DNA of 27,359 nucleotides, from contig JAUZQA010000004.1 of assembly GCA_030705665.1 (NCBI GenBank), positions 1-27,359 on the forward strand, in the 5' to 3' direction. Position numbers and translations under genes: made by a program. The notes beneath the pieces were generated by a model. That model did not search any database and had not been told where the DNA came from. It saw only the letters and a list, made by a program, of their open reading frames with translations. Source of the stretch: Bacillota bacterium. Its GTDB lineage: Bacteria; Bacillota; Bacilli; Bacillales_B; DSM-18226. Positions 10,186 to 18,274 of the stretch are shown here, one piece after another. Numbering within the stretch: the stretch's first letter is position 1; each line of letters starts with the position of its first letter.

Positions 10186-10620
10186 TTACTTTCTAGGATA
10201 ATAATACATTACTCTTCCATTAAACAGGTGAAGTTCTCCCTGTAATTTTTTTGCAAGGAATTTACCAAATTCATTTGCCTTATTTTTGTCTCCGTAAACG
10301 GATTGATCGGGTAATGTGACCTGTATGTATGTTTGTTCTCTTTCCTCTCCATTTTCATCACGAATAACTTCTTGATCAACACCAATTAAAATGACATTAT
10401 AACGCTCGTGTGAACTGGAAAGATAAAACCATTTGCCTTTCCCTTCTTCTGTTTCTTTTATATCGTAAGGAAACGCAATATCCTCGTAATCCCATTCTAC
10501 TTGTTCACCGGTTTTTTCAGTGATTTGCTGATAGTATAAGAAAAGGTCCTTAACCTCGTCTGTTGTAATTGTTTGTTTTAAGGATGAAGGCACCAGCTTT
10601 ATATAGGCATTTATCGCCAT
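10186..10620 (-). CDS. DUF1885-like cytoplasmic protein
   Basis: A 144-residue soluble protein without signal peptide or membrane segments, containing acidic stretches (DYEDIAFPYDIKETEEGKGK) and a C-terminal basic tail YYYPRK. It resembles the Bacillaceae family DUF1885, for which no biochemical role is established; I make this link from memory of the family, not from a search. GAGGAGG stands before the ATG at 10620 with good spacing. It has its own terminator. No catalytic motif is visible. Confidence 0.7.
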   Translation of the reverse strand: MAINAYIKLVPSSLKQTITTDEVKDLFLYYQQITEKTGEQVEWDYEDIAFPYDIKETEEGKGKWFYLSSSHERYNVILIGVDQEVIRDENGEEREQTYIQVTLPDQSVYGDKNKANEFGKFLAKKLQGELHLFNGRVMYYYPRK

Positions 10621-10705
10621 CCAATATTCCTCCTCGACTCCATTATGTATACGATTTATTTTAGCACTGATTAAAATATAATGACAACACTTACAAAAAA
10701 ATGTC

Positions 10706-10734
10706 TTGTTTTTGTTAGAAAATCAAGTTATAAT
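10706..10734 (+). promoter_or_regulatory. Candidate sigma-A promoter of the DUF3055-like gene
   Basis: TTGTTT (10706-10711), 17-nt spacer, perfect TATAAT (10729-10734), 39 nt before the ATG at 10774. This also argues against the longer frame that starts at 10681, because its start would lie upstream of the promoter. Confidence 0.6.
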
Positions 10735-10773
10735 AAAATTCTAAATATTCAAAAAATAAGAGGGAGGAACGAT

Positions 10774-11073
10774 ATGGATTTATTCGCAAAGCTCTATGAT
10801 GAGCAGGAAAATGTTAATGTAAGATTCGTTGGATTTACCACAGAACAAACACGCTTTGATTTCGGAATTATCTATACGAATATGTTTTTCGGGAAGCCTT
10901 TAGTTGTATGTATGCAAACGGGCCGCTCTACACTCCTCGATCCAAGAGATCTCGAAGATTTAGACCACTTGCAAACGGTTTTTAAAATCCATGACAGGCA
11001 GCAAGCCGCCGATCTAGCTGACTTTTTTGCTGAAACCCTTCCTTCAATTCCATTTACAACACAATATGATTAA
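10774..11073 (+). CDS. SAV0927/DUF3055 family protein
   Basis: A 99-residue cytosolic protein starting MDLFAKLYDE with the conserved core FGIIYTNMFFGKPLVVCMQT near residues 30-49. It matches the DUF3055 (SAV0927) family of Bacillales, whose role is unknown. The ATG at 10774 follows AGAGGGAGGAACG at ideal spacing; the frame extends 31 codons further upstream to 10681, but that part covers the promoter and is not similar to the family. It has its own terminator. Confidence 0.82.
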   Translation: MDLFAKLYDEQENVNVRFVGFTTEQTRFDFGIIYTNMFFGKPLVVCMQTGRSTLLDPRDLEDLDHLQTVFKIHDRQQAADLADFFAETLPSIPFTTQYD

Positions 11074-11093
11074 ATTGGTGATAATAAGAAAAT

Positions 11094-11140
11094 ATAGCAG
11101 GCTTTATGGAAGCCTGCTATTATTATGTCCTTTTTATATT
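11094..11140 (+). terminator. Terminator of the DUF3055-like gene
   Basis: An 11-bp stem ATAGCAGGCTT (11094-11104) and AAGCCTGCTAT (11110-11120), TATGG loop, followed by a T-rich tail that is interrupted (TATTATGTCCTTTTTAT). Confidence 0.75.
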
Positions 11141-11171
11141 AAAAGGAAAATAAAGTATTAGAAAAAACTTT

Positions 11172-11182
11172 AATGTGATATA
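11172..11182 (+). promoter_or_regulatory. Possible upstream CcpN operator of SR1
   Basis: AATGTGATATA matches 9 of 11 positions of the CcpN consensus TRTGHYATAYW as I recall it from B. subtilis. It lies 34 bp (about three helical turns) upstream of a perfect match, which suits cooperative binding. Confidence 0.45.
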
Positions 11183-11192
11183 CAATTTAGGC

Positions 11193-11221
11193 TTGAAATC
11201 TTAAATGTGTTATATTATTAT
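11193..11221 (+). promoter_or_regulatory. Candidate promoter of the SR1 small RNA
   Basis: -35 TTGAAA (11193-11198), 17-nt spacer, -10 TATTAT (11216-11221); start expected near 11228. A perfect match to the CcpN operator consensus (TGTGTTATATT, 11206-11216) fills the spacer and touches the -10, a position suited to repression. Confidence 0.65.
11206..11216 (+). promoter_or_regulatory. CcpN operator within the SR1 promoter
   Basis: TGTGTTATATT agrees with all 11 positions of TRTGHYATAYW. CcpN represses sr1, gapB and pckA under glycolytic conditions in B. subtilis, so a site here supports the identification of SR1. Confidence 0.6.
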
Positions 11222-11233
11222 AAGTACATGGAA

Positions 11234-11249
11234 GTTAAAACGTTTTCAT
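11234..11249 (+). promoter_or_regulatory. Candidate cre (CcpA site) in the SR1 leader
   Basis: The 16 bases from 11234 match 14 positions of WTGNNARCGNWWWCAW, including the central CG and the right-hand CA; the G of the left half-site is replaced by T. It lies just after the transcription start, where CcpA bound as a roadblock would repress. Confidence 0.4.
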
Positions 11250-11267
11250 GAGAAGGGGATTGAAATG

Positions 11268-11390
11268 ATGGGTACAATTGTATGCCAGGATTGCGAGTCA
11301 ACTATTACTCATTTTGAAGATGAAAAGGTAACGGTTCTATATGGCAAATGCGATTGCTGCTGTGATGGTCAGCATAAAGAACAAGAATAA
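11268..11390 (+). CDS. sr1P: GapA-binding peptide SR1P
   Basis: A 40-residue cytosolic peptide beginning MGTIVCQDCESTI, with EDEKVTVLYGKC in the middle and a Cys-rich cluster CDCCC near the C-terminus. It matches SR1P, encoded in the small RNA SR1 of B. subtilis, which binds glyceraldehyde-3-phosphate dehydrogenase GapA, stabilises gapA mRNA and promotes the GapA-RNase J1 interaction. The CxxC and CxCCC groups suggest metal binding, but that is inference. The ATG at 11268 is chosen because homologues start MGTIV; the ATG three bases earlier (11265) is equally placed after AGAAGGGG, and would add one Met. The frame continues upstream to 11205 without a credible start. Confidence 0.88.
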   Translation: MGTIVCQDCESTITHFEDEKVTVLYGKCDCCCDGQHKEQE

Positions 11391-11421
11391 ATTAAACTAA
11401 ACTAAAGTTTTTTATAAACGC

Positions 11422-11456
11422 AAACAGGGCCCCTAAATGGAACCCTGTTTTTTTTA
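11422..11456 (+). terminator. Terminator of SR1
   Basis: Stem AAACAGGG (11422-11429) and CCCTGTTT (11443-11450), 13-nt loop, followed by T through 11455. It overlaps the stop codon of the convergent speA (11454-11456) and may partly act on speA transcripts too. Confidence 0.88.
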
Positions 11457-12926
11457 TTGGATCGCTTTATATTCTTTTATAACACGGATTGTTTTAATCT
11501 CATCATCTTCGGGGCCTTGAACGGGCAATCCTACTTCAAGATTTTCACGAATATAATGCAGGTTTTCTTTTGTAATAATTTCGCCTGGAATAAAAATAGG
11601 GATTCCAGGTGGATAGACCATCACAAATTCGGCAATGATTCTGCCCTCGGATTCCTCAAAAGGAATCGTTTCTGTCTCTGCATAAAATGCATCTCTTGGT
11701 GTCAATGCAAGCAGAGGGATATCAGGTAAAAGAACTTGTAAAGGCTCTCTTTTTTCAGCCCTGTGCTCACATTCATCAGCGAGCTCCTTTAACGCGTTGA
11801 CTAAGATAGCTGCTTCTTTTTCTGTATCTCCAGGTGTCACTATGCAAAGGATGTTATAAAGGTCGGATAATTCCACTTCAATATTATGTCTTTCTCTAAG
11901 CCATTTCTCTACCTCAAAACCTGTTATTCCTAAATCTTTCACAGAAATAATCAATTTTGTTGGATCGTAGTCAAAAGTAGCCTTTGAACCTAAAATTTCC
12001 TCACCGACACAATACAAATGATCCACTTCATTTATTTGCCTGCGAATCTTCTGGGCAAGTTGAATTGTTTTTTCAATAAGTTCCTTGCCTTCTGTAGCCA
12101 ATCGTTTGCGGGCCACATCCAAAGAAGCTAGTAGTAAATAAGAGGTAGACGTGGTAGTCAGCATGCTTAAAATGGATTGTACCCGTTTAGTTGATACAAG
12201 TCCTTCCTTAACATTGAGTATAGAGCTTTGGGTCATGGAACCACCCAGCTTATGAACGCTCGTGGCTGCCATATCAGCGCCTGCCTGCATGGCGGATAGA
12301 GGGAGCTGGTCATGAAAATGAATATGTGCTCCATGTGCTTCATCAACTAATACAGGAACATTGTGGGAATGAGCTATTTCTACGATCTTCTTCAAATCTG
12401 CTGAAATACCAAAATAGGTTGGATTAATAACAAGAACACCTTTTGCATCAGGGTGCTGTTGCAACGCTCTTTCAACAGCATCGTTTGTAATGCCATGCGA
12501 AATTCCGAGTTTTTCATCAATTTCTGGATGTATAAACACTGGTACTGCTCCAGAAAATACAATGGCCGACATGACTGATTTATGAACATTTCGGGGAACG
12601 ATAATTTTATCGTCAGGGCCGCAAACTGCCATAACCATCGTCATGATTGCACCGCTCGTTCCTTGTACGGAAAAGAAGGTGTGATCAGCACCGAATGCCT
12701 CCGCAGCAAGGTCTTGTGCTTGTTTGATAATTCCTTTTGGACTATGAAGATCATCAAGAGGACCAATATTGATTAAATCAATCGATAAAGCATTATCGCC
12801 GATAAAATTTCTAAATTCAGGATCGATTCCAGTTCCTTTTTTATGACCTGGAATATGGAATTGTACTGGGTTCTTCTTTGCGTGCGCTAATAAACCGCTA
12901 AATAACGGTGTTTCATATTGGGACAA
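11454..12926 (-). CDS. speA: Arginine decarboxylase (fold type I, PLP)
   Basis: Converts arginine to agmatine, the first step of putrescine and spermidine synthesis. At 490 residues it belongs to the short Gram-positive group of Orn/Lys/Arg decarboxylases with the aspartate-aminotransferase fold. Visible features: FHIPGHKKG at residues 23-31, cofactor-contacting DEAHGAH at 195-201, and SVHKLGGS at 223-230 with Lys226 forming the Schiff base. The C-terminal domain contains the MVYPPGIPIFIPGE motif. It starts at a TTG (12926) about 9 nt after AGAGGTGT. Lys and Orn decarboxylases share the fold, so substrate rests on similarity to B. subtilis SpeA and on the same locus next to SR1. Confidence 0.93.
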   Translation of the reverse strand: MSQYETPLFSGLLAHAKKNPVQFHIPGHKKGTGIDPEFRNFIGDNALSIDLINIGPLDDLHSPKGIIKQAQDLAAEAFGADHTFFSVQGTSGAIMTMVMAVCGPDDKIIVPRNVHKSVMSAIVFSGAVPVFIHPEIDEKLGISHGITNDAVERALQQHPDAKGVLVINPTYFGISADLKKIVEIAHSHNVPVLVDEAHGAHIHFHDQLPLSAMQAGADMAATSVHKLGGSMTQSSILNVKEGLVSTKRVQSILSMLTTTSTSYLLLASLDVARKRLATEGKELIEKTIQLAQKIRRQINEVDHLYCVGEEILGSKATFDYDPTKLIISVKDLGITGFEVEKWLRERHNIEVELSDLYNILCIVTPGDTEKEAAILVNALKELADECEHRAEKREPLQVLLPDIPLLALTPRDAFYAETETIPFEESEGRIIAEFVMVYPPGIPIFIPGEIITKENLHYIRENLEVGLPVQGPEDDEIKTIRVIKEYKAIQ

Positions 12927-13182
12927 TTTATCTATACACCTCTATTTCAAAAGATACTCGCCTGAAAACATTTCAAAACAAATGAATTATAGCATTTTAG
13001 ACTGTCGTTGCATAGAAAAAATCATTGGTTATTCTCACTTCATCCTAAGTTTATCTTAGTTTTTCAATTAAAAAGGAAATTAACCTTTAAGCGAACTAAA
13101 AACAAATCTCAAGGAGTTAAACTTTCAACTTCACCGCAAATAGGGTAAATTAAATATGATAAAAGCTAAAGCAGGTGACATA

Positions 13183-13455
13183 ATGGAATATCAGTATCCC
13201 ATCGATTACAATTGGACAACAGATGAAACGATCACGGTTATTCACTTTTTCGAGGCAATTGAAAAAGCATACGAAAAGGGAATAGGCCGCGATGAATTGA
13301 TGGCTGTCTATCGGCAATTTAAAGAAATTGTTCCTAGCATTGCCGAAGAAAAAAAGCTCTGTGGTGAATTTGAAGAAATGAGTGGATATTCTTCATATCG
13401 AACAATTAAAAAAGCCAAAGAGGCGGGATCAGGAGATAAAATCTTGATGAAATAA
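13183..13455 (+). CDS. yktA: UPF0223 family protein (YktA)
   Basis: A 90-residue acidic, helical, cytosolic protein starting [15 protein letters not shown]. It matches the UPF0223 family of Firmicutes, of unknown function. The ATG at 13183 follows AGGTGAC; an in-frame ATG at 13156 adds nine residues (MIKAKAGDI) that contain this ribosome binding site, so it is rejected. It converges on yktB with a shared terminator. Confidence 0.88.
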   Translation: MEYQYPIDYNWTTDETITVIHFFEAIEKAYEKGIGRDELMAVYRQFKEIVPSIAEEKKLCGEFEEMSGYSSYRTIKKAKEAGSGDKILMK

Positions 13456-13492
13456 ATAAAACGTTTAGGCTATGCCTAAACGTTTATTTTTG
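13456..13492. terminator. Bidirectional terminator between yktA and yktB
   Basis: A perfect 12-bp stem AAACGTTTAGGC (13459-13470) and GCCTAAACGTTT (13474-13485), three-base loop, T-rich tail on the plus strand and A-rich sequence before it. It overlaps the yktB stop codon. Confidence 0.85.
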
Positions 13493-14116
13493 TAAAAGTG
13501 ATAATTTGTAAAGTGGAATCAACGTCTTAAATGTATCTTTAACAACGGATAGGAACTTCTCACCATTGGATAAGATGGGGTCGTTAGCTTGAATTTGCCG
13601 ACCAACAAGAAATTCTGCTTTCTTTACGTCCCGAAATCTTTCAAGGGCGGCTAGTAAACCTTGTTTGCCTATACTTTCTATTGTTTTGGAATCCTTCTTC
13701 ATATGATCAAGGGAAATATGAAAATTGTTTGGGATCGTCTTAGAAACGTTATCAAATTCCTCTAGAAAGTTTTTGGCAATTTCCGTCTTGTTTGGTAATT
13801 CGTAAATGAATGCCAGCCAAATGAAAACATGATCATCAAATAAGCCAACTTGAAAATGCGGGTGCTGCTTATATCCCCGCTTGTTCGCTGCAATCGCCAG
13901 CCATGTATCTTGTGGCGGATTAACGGTGCGCCGAGCATGTTTAGCGACGTGAAGAAACATTTCATTTCCTGCTGCGGTGGTAAGCTCATCTGTCAGCAGC
14001 TGCCCGATCGTTTGAAATTTTGGACGGATGCGATCCTGGATTGCTTCCATCCGGCTTTCAAGGCCCTCTATTTTAAATGTATCAAAATCTGATTGATTAA
14101 AACCTTCGAAGTGCAT
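13484..14116 (-). CDS. yktB: UPF0637 family protein (YktB, DUF1054)
   Basis: A 210-residue soluble protein beginning MHFEGFNQSDFDTF, belonging to the UPF0637/DUF1054 family of Bacillales. Conserved stretches seen include HVAKHARRTVNPP (about residues 56-68) and FQVGLFDDHVFIWLAFIYE (about 88-106). Function unknown. The open frame extends to an ATG at 14185, but the ATG at 14116 stands 9 nt after AAGGAG and gives the family length, so the extra 23 residues are excluded. Confidence 0.87.
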   Translation of the reverse strand: MHFEGFNQSDFDTFKIEGLESRMEAIQDRIRPKFQTIGQLLTDELTTAAGNEMFLHVAKHARRTVNPPQDTWLAIAANKRGYKQHPHFQVGLFDDHVFIWLAFIYELPNKTEIAKNFLEEFDNVSKTIPNNFHISLDHMKKDSKTIESIGKQGLLAALERFRDVKKAEFLVGRQIQANDPILSNGEKFLSVVKDTFKTLIPLYKLSLLQK

Positions 14117-14328
14117 ATTTAAAATCTCCTTATCATTTAACCAGAAAACTTTGTCCTGAGATTCTTTTTCTAAGTATTTTAACATAATTATGGATTACCT
14201 GAAATTTTTCTGCTTTTTACTGCAACTGGGTGTTAGCACATATTTGTTGCAACCATTCATTTATCCTCATATTATAATAAAAAAAATAATCAGAAAAATC
14301 AGTTTACTAAATAAGGAGGTTATGATCG

Positions 14329-14523
14329 ATGAGACAAGTGATGAATACTTCCCGTAAAAAAACTGGAGATAAAGAAAGATCTGCTGTATTAAGATTGGAA
14401 ATGGATTATGAACTAGCCACACTATTTGAGGCAATGTCAGAAAACAATGAGGAAAAAATGAAAGTTTGCAAGCAAAAGCTGGAAAGAATCCGCCAAGAGC
14501 TATTGCGTTTAAAAGCTCTGTAA
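14329..14523 (+). CDS. Small charged helical protein, probably YkzI-type
   Basis: A 64-residue protein with many Lys, Arg and Glu residues and no Gly after residue 13; residues 20-62 should form one long helix or coiled coil (LRLEMDYELATLFEAMSENN onwards). It has no membrane segment or catalytic motif. AAGGAGG lies 9 nt before the ATG. In B. subtilis a 60-odd-residue gene, ykzI, holds this place before the suhB homologue yktC, so it is probably that orthologue; I identify it from position and size only. Its own terminator follows. Confidence 0.7.
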   Translation: MRQVMNTSRKKTGDKERSAVLRLEMDYELATLFEAMSENNEEKMKVCKQKLERIRQELLRLKAL

Positions 14524-14579
14524 GTCTGCAAATAAGGGGAAACATTGAAAAATGGAACTGTTTTTTTCTGTGAATTAGC

Positions 14580-14621
14580 GCGAACTCCTATGGAAATAAA
14601 AATAGGAGTTCGTTTATTTTG
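14580..14621 (+). terminator. Terminator after the ykzI-like gene
   Basis: A perfect 11-bp stem CGAACTCCTAT (14581-14591) and ATAGGAGTTCG (14602-14612), 10-nt loop, tail TTTATTTTG. The 150 bases from here to suhB hold no other clear signal. Confidence 0.8.
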
Positions 14622-14774
14622 TGGTGTTGTATATAAAAACTTCCTGAATGGCACAGTCTTATAGTTGAAGGTCATAGCCTTTTTTAATAAGCTTATATTA
14701 TTAACGTCGTGTATTTTGTTAACATACATATAAGCAATAATGATGGAAGTAAACATTGAAATAGGGGGTACATA

Positions 14775-15572
14775 ATGAATTGGGAAAGTATTGCAGCAAT
14801 TGCTAAGCAGTGGGTAATGGAAGCTGGCCATAATATCCGAACTTCATTTGAAATGAAATTAGATATTCAAACGAAATCAAACGCTAATGATTTGGTAACG
14901 AATATGGATCGGGAAGTTGAACAGTTTTTTATTAAAAAGGTTAGGGAGACATTTCCAGACCATAAAATTTTGGGTGAAGAGGGCTTTGGAGATGACCTAG
15001 AAAATTTAGGTGGGGTAGTCTGGCTGCTCGACCCTATCGACGGAACCATGAATTTTGTTCACCAACAGCGCGATTTTGCCATCTCAGTAGGTATTTTTGA
15101 GAATGGGGTAGGAAAAGTTGGTCTGATTTATGATGTAGTTCGTGACGAACTTTATCATGCTGTGAAGGGCAAGGGTGCCTTTTTAAATGAGAAGAAATTA
15201 TCTGAGTTACGTGAAGCAGATGTTCACAAAGCAATCATTGGCCTTAATCCAACCTGGTTAATGGAAAATCGCCGAATTGATCATAATTTGCTCATTCCGC
15301 TTGCAAGGGAAGCAAGAGGATTACGTTCATATGGTTCTGCTGCGCTGGAAATGGCTTTTGTGGCTGCGGGGAGAATAGATGCCTATATCGCCTTAAGACT
15401 TGCTCCATGGGATTTTGGCGGGGGCTCTATACTAGTTGAAGAGGCTGGTGGCAGTGTAACTAATTTAAAAGGGGAAAAATTAGACTTTCTGACGAAAGAT
15501 ACGCTCTTGGTAGCAAAGCCGGGACTTCATGAAAAAATCTTAAAAAAATATTTAAACGATGGAAATTGGTAA
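14775..15572 (+). CDS. suhB: Inositol monophosphatase family protein
   Basis: A 265-residue Mg2+-dependent, lithium-sensitive-type phosphatase. Metal-binding motifs are complete: GEEG at residues 67-70, WLLDPIDGTMNF at 83-94 (Asp86, Asp89), and APWDFGGGSIL at 210-220 (Asp213). The B. subtilis orthologue is YktC/SuhB. The natural substrate could be inositol 1-phosphate or another small phosphate ester; the family motifs do not distinguish. The ATG at 14775 follows AGGGGGTAC. Confidence 0.92.
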   Translation: MNWESIAAIAKQWVMEAGHNIRTSFEMKLDIQTKSNANDLVTNMDREVEQFFIKKVRETFPDHKILGEEGFGDDLENLGGVVWLLDPIDGTMNFVHQQRDFAISVGIFENGVGKVGLIYDVVRDELYHAVKGKGAFLNEKKLSELREADVHKAIIGLNPTWLMENRRIDHNLLIPLAREARGLRSYGSAALEMAFVAAGRIDAYIALRLAPWDFGGGSILVEEAGGSVTNLKGEKLDFLTKDTLLVAKPGLHEKILKKYLNDGNW

Positions 15573-15575
15573 TCA

Positions 15576-15612
15576 TAAAAAAAAAGCCCGAAAAAATTTT
15601 TCGGGCTTTTCT
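15576..15612. terminator. Bidirectional terminator between suhB and ylaF
   Basis: Inverted repeat AAAAGCCCGAAAAA and TTTTTCGGGCTTTT (15582-15610), with A-run on one side and T-run on the other, so it can work for both convergent genes. Confidence 0.92.
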
Positions 15613-15798
15613 TTATAGCTCGCCATTTCGGCGCATTTGGGCCTTTCTTTTAAATCCAAGACCCATAATAAGTGTGAGTGCAATCAAGCAGGAAATAGTG
15701 CCAATAATGCTTTTCTCCGCAACGGCTACACCAATTCCGATAATACTTGCGGCAGAAAGAATAGCATAGATGAGAAAAACCCATTTGATCTGTTTCAT
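15613..15798 (-). CDS. ylaF: YlaF-like small membrane protein (DUF5325)
   Basis: A 61-residue protein with two predicted membrane helices (about residues 4-24 and 30-47) joined by a short turn, and a basic C-terminal tail GFKRKAQMRR, which suggests a cytoplasmic C-terminus. Sequence and location next to typA match B. subtilis YlaF. Function unknown. AAGGGG precedes the ATG with good spacing. The opposite strand also has an open frame here, but it has no ribosome binding site and lies over the terminator. Confidence 0.82.
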   Translation of the reverse strand: MKQIKWVFLIYAILSAASIIGIGVAVAEKSIIGTISCLIALTLIMGLGFKRKAQMRRNGEL

Positions 15799-15853
15799 TT
15801 AAGAAATCCCCTTTTGTGTTACCCATTTTGTAATATTTTGTTGATAAATCAAC

Positions 15854-15882
15854 TTGAATCCTGTTAATATACATTGTACAAT
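15854..15882 (+). promoter_or_regulatory. Upstream candidate promoter of typA
   Basis: TTGAAT (15854-15859), 17-nt spacer, TACAAT (15877-15882). A second promoter-like element lies 39 bp downstream. Confidence 0.45.
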
Positions 15883-15912
15883 AAAATGCTTTTAGGTTTC
15901 TACATTAAAATG

Positions 15913-15921
15913 TGGTATAAT
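15913..15921 (+). promoter_or_regulatory. Downstream candidate promoter of typA (extended -10)
   Basis: TGGTATAAT is a perfect extended -10; the -35 region has no good match. Start expected near 15928, giving a leader of about 60 nt before the TTG start of typA. Confidence 0.5.
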
Positions 15922-15990
15922 ATTTTAGTTGCGAATGGGAGACTAATATTAGTTTAATTTTTATATAAATTTAATTAGGAGTGAAATTTT

Positions 15991-17829
15991 TTGAAATTAA
16001 GAGAAGATATACGCAATATAGCTATCATTGCCCACGTAGACCATGGTAAAACAACCTTGGTTGATCAGTTGTTAAAACAATCTGGAACTTTCCGTTCAAA
16101 CGAACATGTCGAAGAGCGGGCAATGGATTCAAATGACTTGGAAAGAGAACGCGGGATCACGATTTTGGCAAAAAACACTGCCATTCATTACAAGGACACA
16201 AGGATCAATATTCTTGACACACCAGGACACGCTGATTTCGGCGGTGAAGTTGAGCGGATTATGAAAATGGTTGATGGTGTATTATTAGTGGTTGATGCCT
16301 ATGAAGGTTGTATGCCGCAAACACGTTTTGTGCTCAAGAAAGCATTAGAGCAGCATTTAACACCAATTGTTGTTGTGAATAAAATTGACCGTGATTTTGC
16401 TCGTCCACTTGAGGTTATTGATGAAGTATTGGATTTATTTATTGAATTGGGAGCAGATGAAGATCAACTAGAGTTCCCCGTTATATATGCATCTGCTATT
16501 AACGGTACAGCAAGTACTGACCCTGAAAAGCAGGATGACAACATGCAATCGCTCTATGAGTCAATTATTGAACATATTCCTTCGCCAGTTGATAACAGGG
16601 ATGAACCTTTGCAATTCCAGGTTGCCCTTTTAGATTATAATGATTATGTCGGGAGAATTGGGATTGGCCGTGTGTTCCGCGGGACAATGAAGGTTGGCCA
16701 GCAGGTTGCCTTAATGAAATTAGATGGTACGGTTAAACAATTCCGTGTAACAAAATTGTTTGGTTTCTTTGGCTTAAAACGCGAGGAAATCGAAGAAGCA
16801 TTTGCCGGGGACTTAATTGCTGTTTCGGGAATGGAAGACATTAATGTTGGGGAAACCGTCTGTCCAATTGAACATCAGGAAGCATTACCATTATTAAGAA
16901 TTGACGAGCCTACATTACAAATGACCTTCCTTGTAAACAACAGCCCATTTGCAGGAAAAGAAGGTAAATATTTAACATCTAGAAAGATTGAAGAAAGATT
17001 ACGTGCCCAATTGCATACAGATGTAAGCTTAAGGGTTGACAATACAGATTCTCCTGATGCTTGGATTGTATCAGGCCGCGGAGAGCTTCATTTATCGATT
17101 TTAATTGAAAATATGCGCCGTGAAGGATACGAGCTTCAAGTTTCTAAACCAGAAGTTATTGTTAGGGAAATTGATGGTGTTCGCTGTGAACCAGTTGAAA
17201 GAGTTCAAATTGATGTTCCCGAAGAGCATACTGGTTCCATTATGGAATCAATGGGGGCTCGCAAAGGCGAATTGCTTGATATGATTAATAATGGAAACGG
17301 TCAAGTTCGTTTGATCTTTAATGTACCAGCACGCGGACTGATTGGTTACTCCACAGAGTTTATGACATTAACACGTGGTTATGGAATTATGAACCATACA
17401 TTTGACAGCTATCAGCCAATGATTGCCGGGCAAGTTGGCGGCAGACACCAAGGTGTTCTTGTGTCAATGGAAACAGGCAAGGCGACAACATATGGAATTA
17501 TGCAAGTAGAAGATAGAGGAACCATTTTTATTGAACCGGGAACTGAAATTTACGAGGGAATGATCGTTGGAGAAAACACTCGTGAAAATGATATCTCAGT
17601 TAATATTACAAAAATGAAACAGCAAACAAACGTCCGTTCAGCGACGAAAGACCAAACTAATGTCATTAAAAAACCTAGAGTTATGACGTTAGAGGAATCT
17701 TTAGAGTATTTAAATGATGATGAGTATTGTGAAGTAACTCCAGAATCAGTACGTTTACGTAAAAAGATTCTTGATAAAAATGAACGTGAAAAAATGGCTA
17801 GAAAGAAAAAATATGCAGAGTTGAGCTAA
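15991..17829 (+). CDS. typA: Ribosome-associated GTPase TypA/BipA
   Basis: A translational GTPase related to EF-G and LepA, involved in ribosome assembly and stress or low-temperature growth in several bacteria. G1 is AHVDHGKT at residues 14-21, G2 is in RERGITI near residue 51, G3 is DTPGHADF near residue 75, G4 is NKID near residue 131 and G5 is near ASAING. Domain II, the EF-G-like domains and the TypA-specific C-terminal domain follow; 612 residues is full length. It begins at TTG (15991), 5 nt after AGGAGTGA; no better ATG exists. No clear terminator follows, so transcripts may continue into ylaH. Confidence 0.96.
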   Translation: MKLREDIRNIAIIAHVDHGKTTLVDQLLKQSGTFRSNEHVEERAMDSNDLERERGITILAKNTAIHYKDTRINILDTPGHADFGGEVERIMKMVDGVLLVVDAYEGCMPQTRFVLKKALEQHLTPIVVVNKIDRDFARPLEVIDEVLDLFIELGADEDQLEFPVIYASAINGTASTDPEKQDDNMQSLYESIIEHIPSPVDNRDEPLQFQVALLDYNDYVGRIGIGRVFRGTMKVGQQVALMKLDGTVKQFRVTKLFGFFGLKREEIEEAFAGDLIAVSGMEDINVGETVCPIEHQEALPLLRIDEPTLQMTFLVNNSPFAGKEGKYLTSRKIEERLRAQLHTDVSLRVDNTDSPDAWIVSGRGELHLSILIENMRREGYELQVSKPEVIVREIDGVRCEPVERVQIDVPEEHTGSIMESMGARKGELLDMINNGNGQVRLIFNVPARGLIGYSTEFMTLTRGYGIMNHTFDSYQPMIAGQVGGRHQGVLVSMETGKATTYGIMQVEDRGTIFIEPGTEIYEGMIVGENTRENDISVNITKMKQQTNVRSATKDQTNVIKKPRVMTLEESLEYLNDDEYCEVTPESVRLRKKILDKNEREKMARKKKYAELS

Positions 17830-17945
17830 ACAGCTCATCTCTGGGCCTAAGAGAACCTGTCAGTGATGGATTGTCTGCTATGAGGTCACAGCTCAACATA
17901 AAGGAAAGCTGATGGTGGAATTTCAGAAGGAGGCTTTTTGGAGAT

Positions 17946-18260
17946 ATGAATATTACTGAACGACTTTCATTCTTCGCTGCTCTATATAAAGTGAATGAGC
18001 AGCCAAAGGTTGGCATGTGGCTTTTATATCTAACGATTGTTGTTTTATCGATCATTGTCTATAAACTGGGATTTGCCAAGAAACTCCCGCTTTTTCAATC
18101 GATTATTGTATATATCTTTTTAATTTTGGGCTGCACAATATTAACGTTTTTTGGGATATTTTTACCGGTTGCTGAAGGTCTGGTCGTTGCGGCGTTTATT
18201 CTAATTATTTACAAAATCCGCCTCCATCAATCAAAAAAACAACAGGCAGATATGAAATAA
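17946..18260 (+). CDS. ylaH: YlaH-like membrane protein
   Basis: A 104-residue protein with three predicted membrane helices (about residues 23-42, 47-68 and 71-90), a short N-terminal arm [15 protein letters not shown] and a basic hydrophilic tail. It matches the YlaH family located after typA in Bacillus. Function unknown. GGAGAT is very near the ATG at 17946 while AAGGAGG lies 12 nt upstream, and a four-codon TTG frame (17938) ends with a TGA overlapping this ATG. It lies in line with the 98-residue gene, separated by a few bases, so both are likely co-transcribed. Confidence 0.8.
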   Translation: MNITERLSFFAALYKVNEQPKVGMWLLYLTIVVLSIIVYKLGFAKKLPLFQSIIVYIFLILGCTILTFFGIFLPVAEGLVVAAFILIIYKIRLHQSKKQQADMK

Positions 18261-18274
18261 GGGGGATGGAGAGT

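Larger units (their letters stand above)
11228..11456 (+). ncRNA. sr1: SR1 dual-function small RNA
   Basis: A transcription unit of about 229 nt from the predicted start near 11228 to the terminator at 11456, containing the SR1P reading frame. In B. subtilis SR1 is 205 nt, sits in the same interval between pdhD and speA, base-pairs with ahrC mRNA to inhibit its translation, and also encodes SR1P. Position, size, promoter control elements and encoded peptide agree. The ahrC-pairing region cannot be checked because ahrC is not in the window. RNA ends are predicted, not measured. Confidence 0.75.

Noticed and set aside
14406..14831. A 141-codon minus-strand frame opposite the ykzI-like gene and suhB start
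   Set aside because: It runs antisense over a real gene, a terminator and the suhB start, with no ribosome binding site and an unnatural composition.
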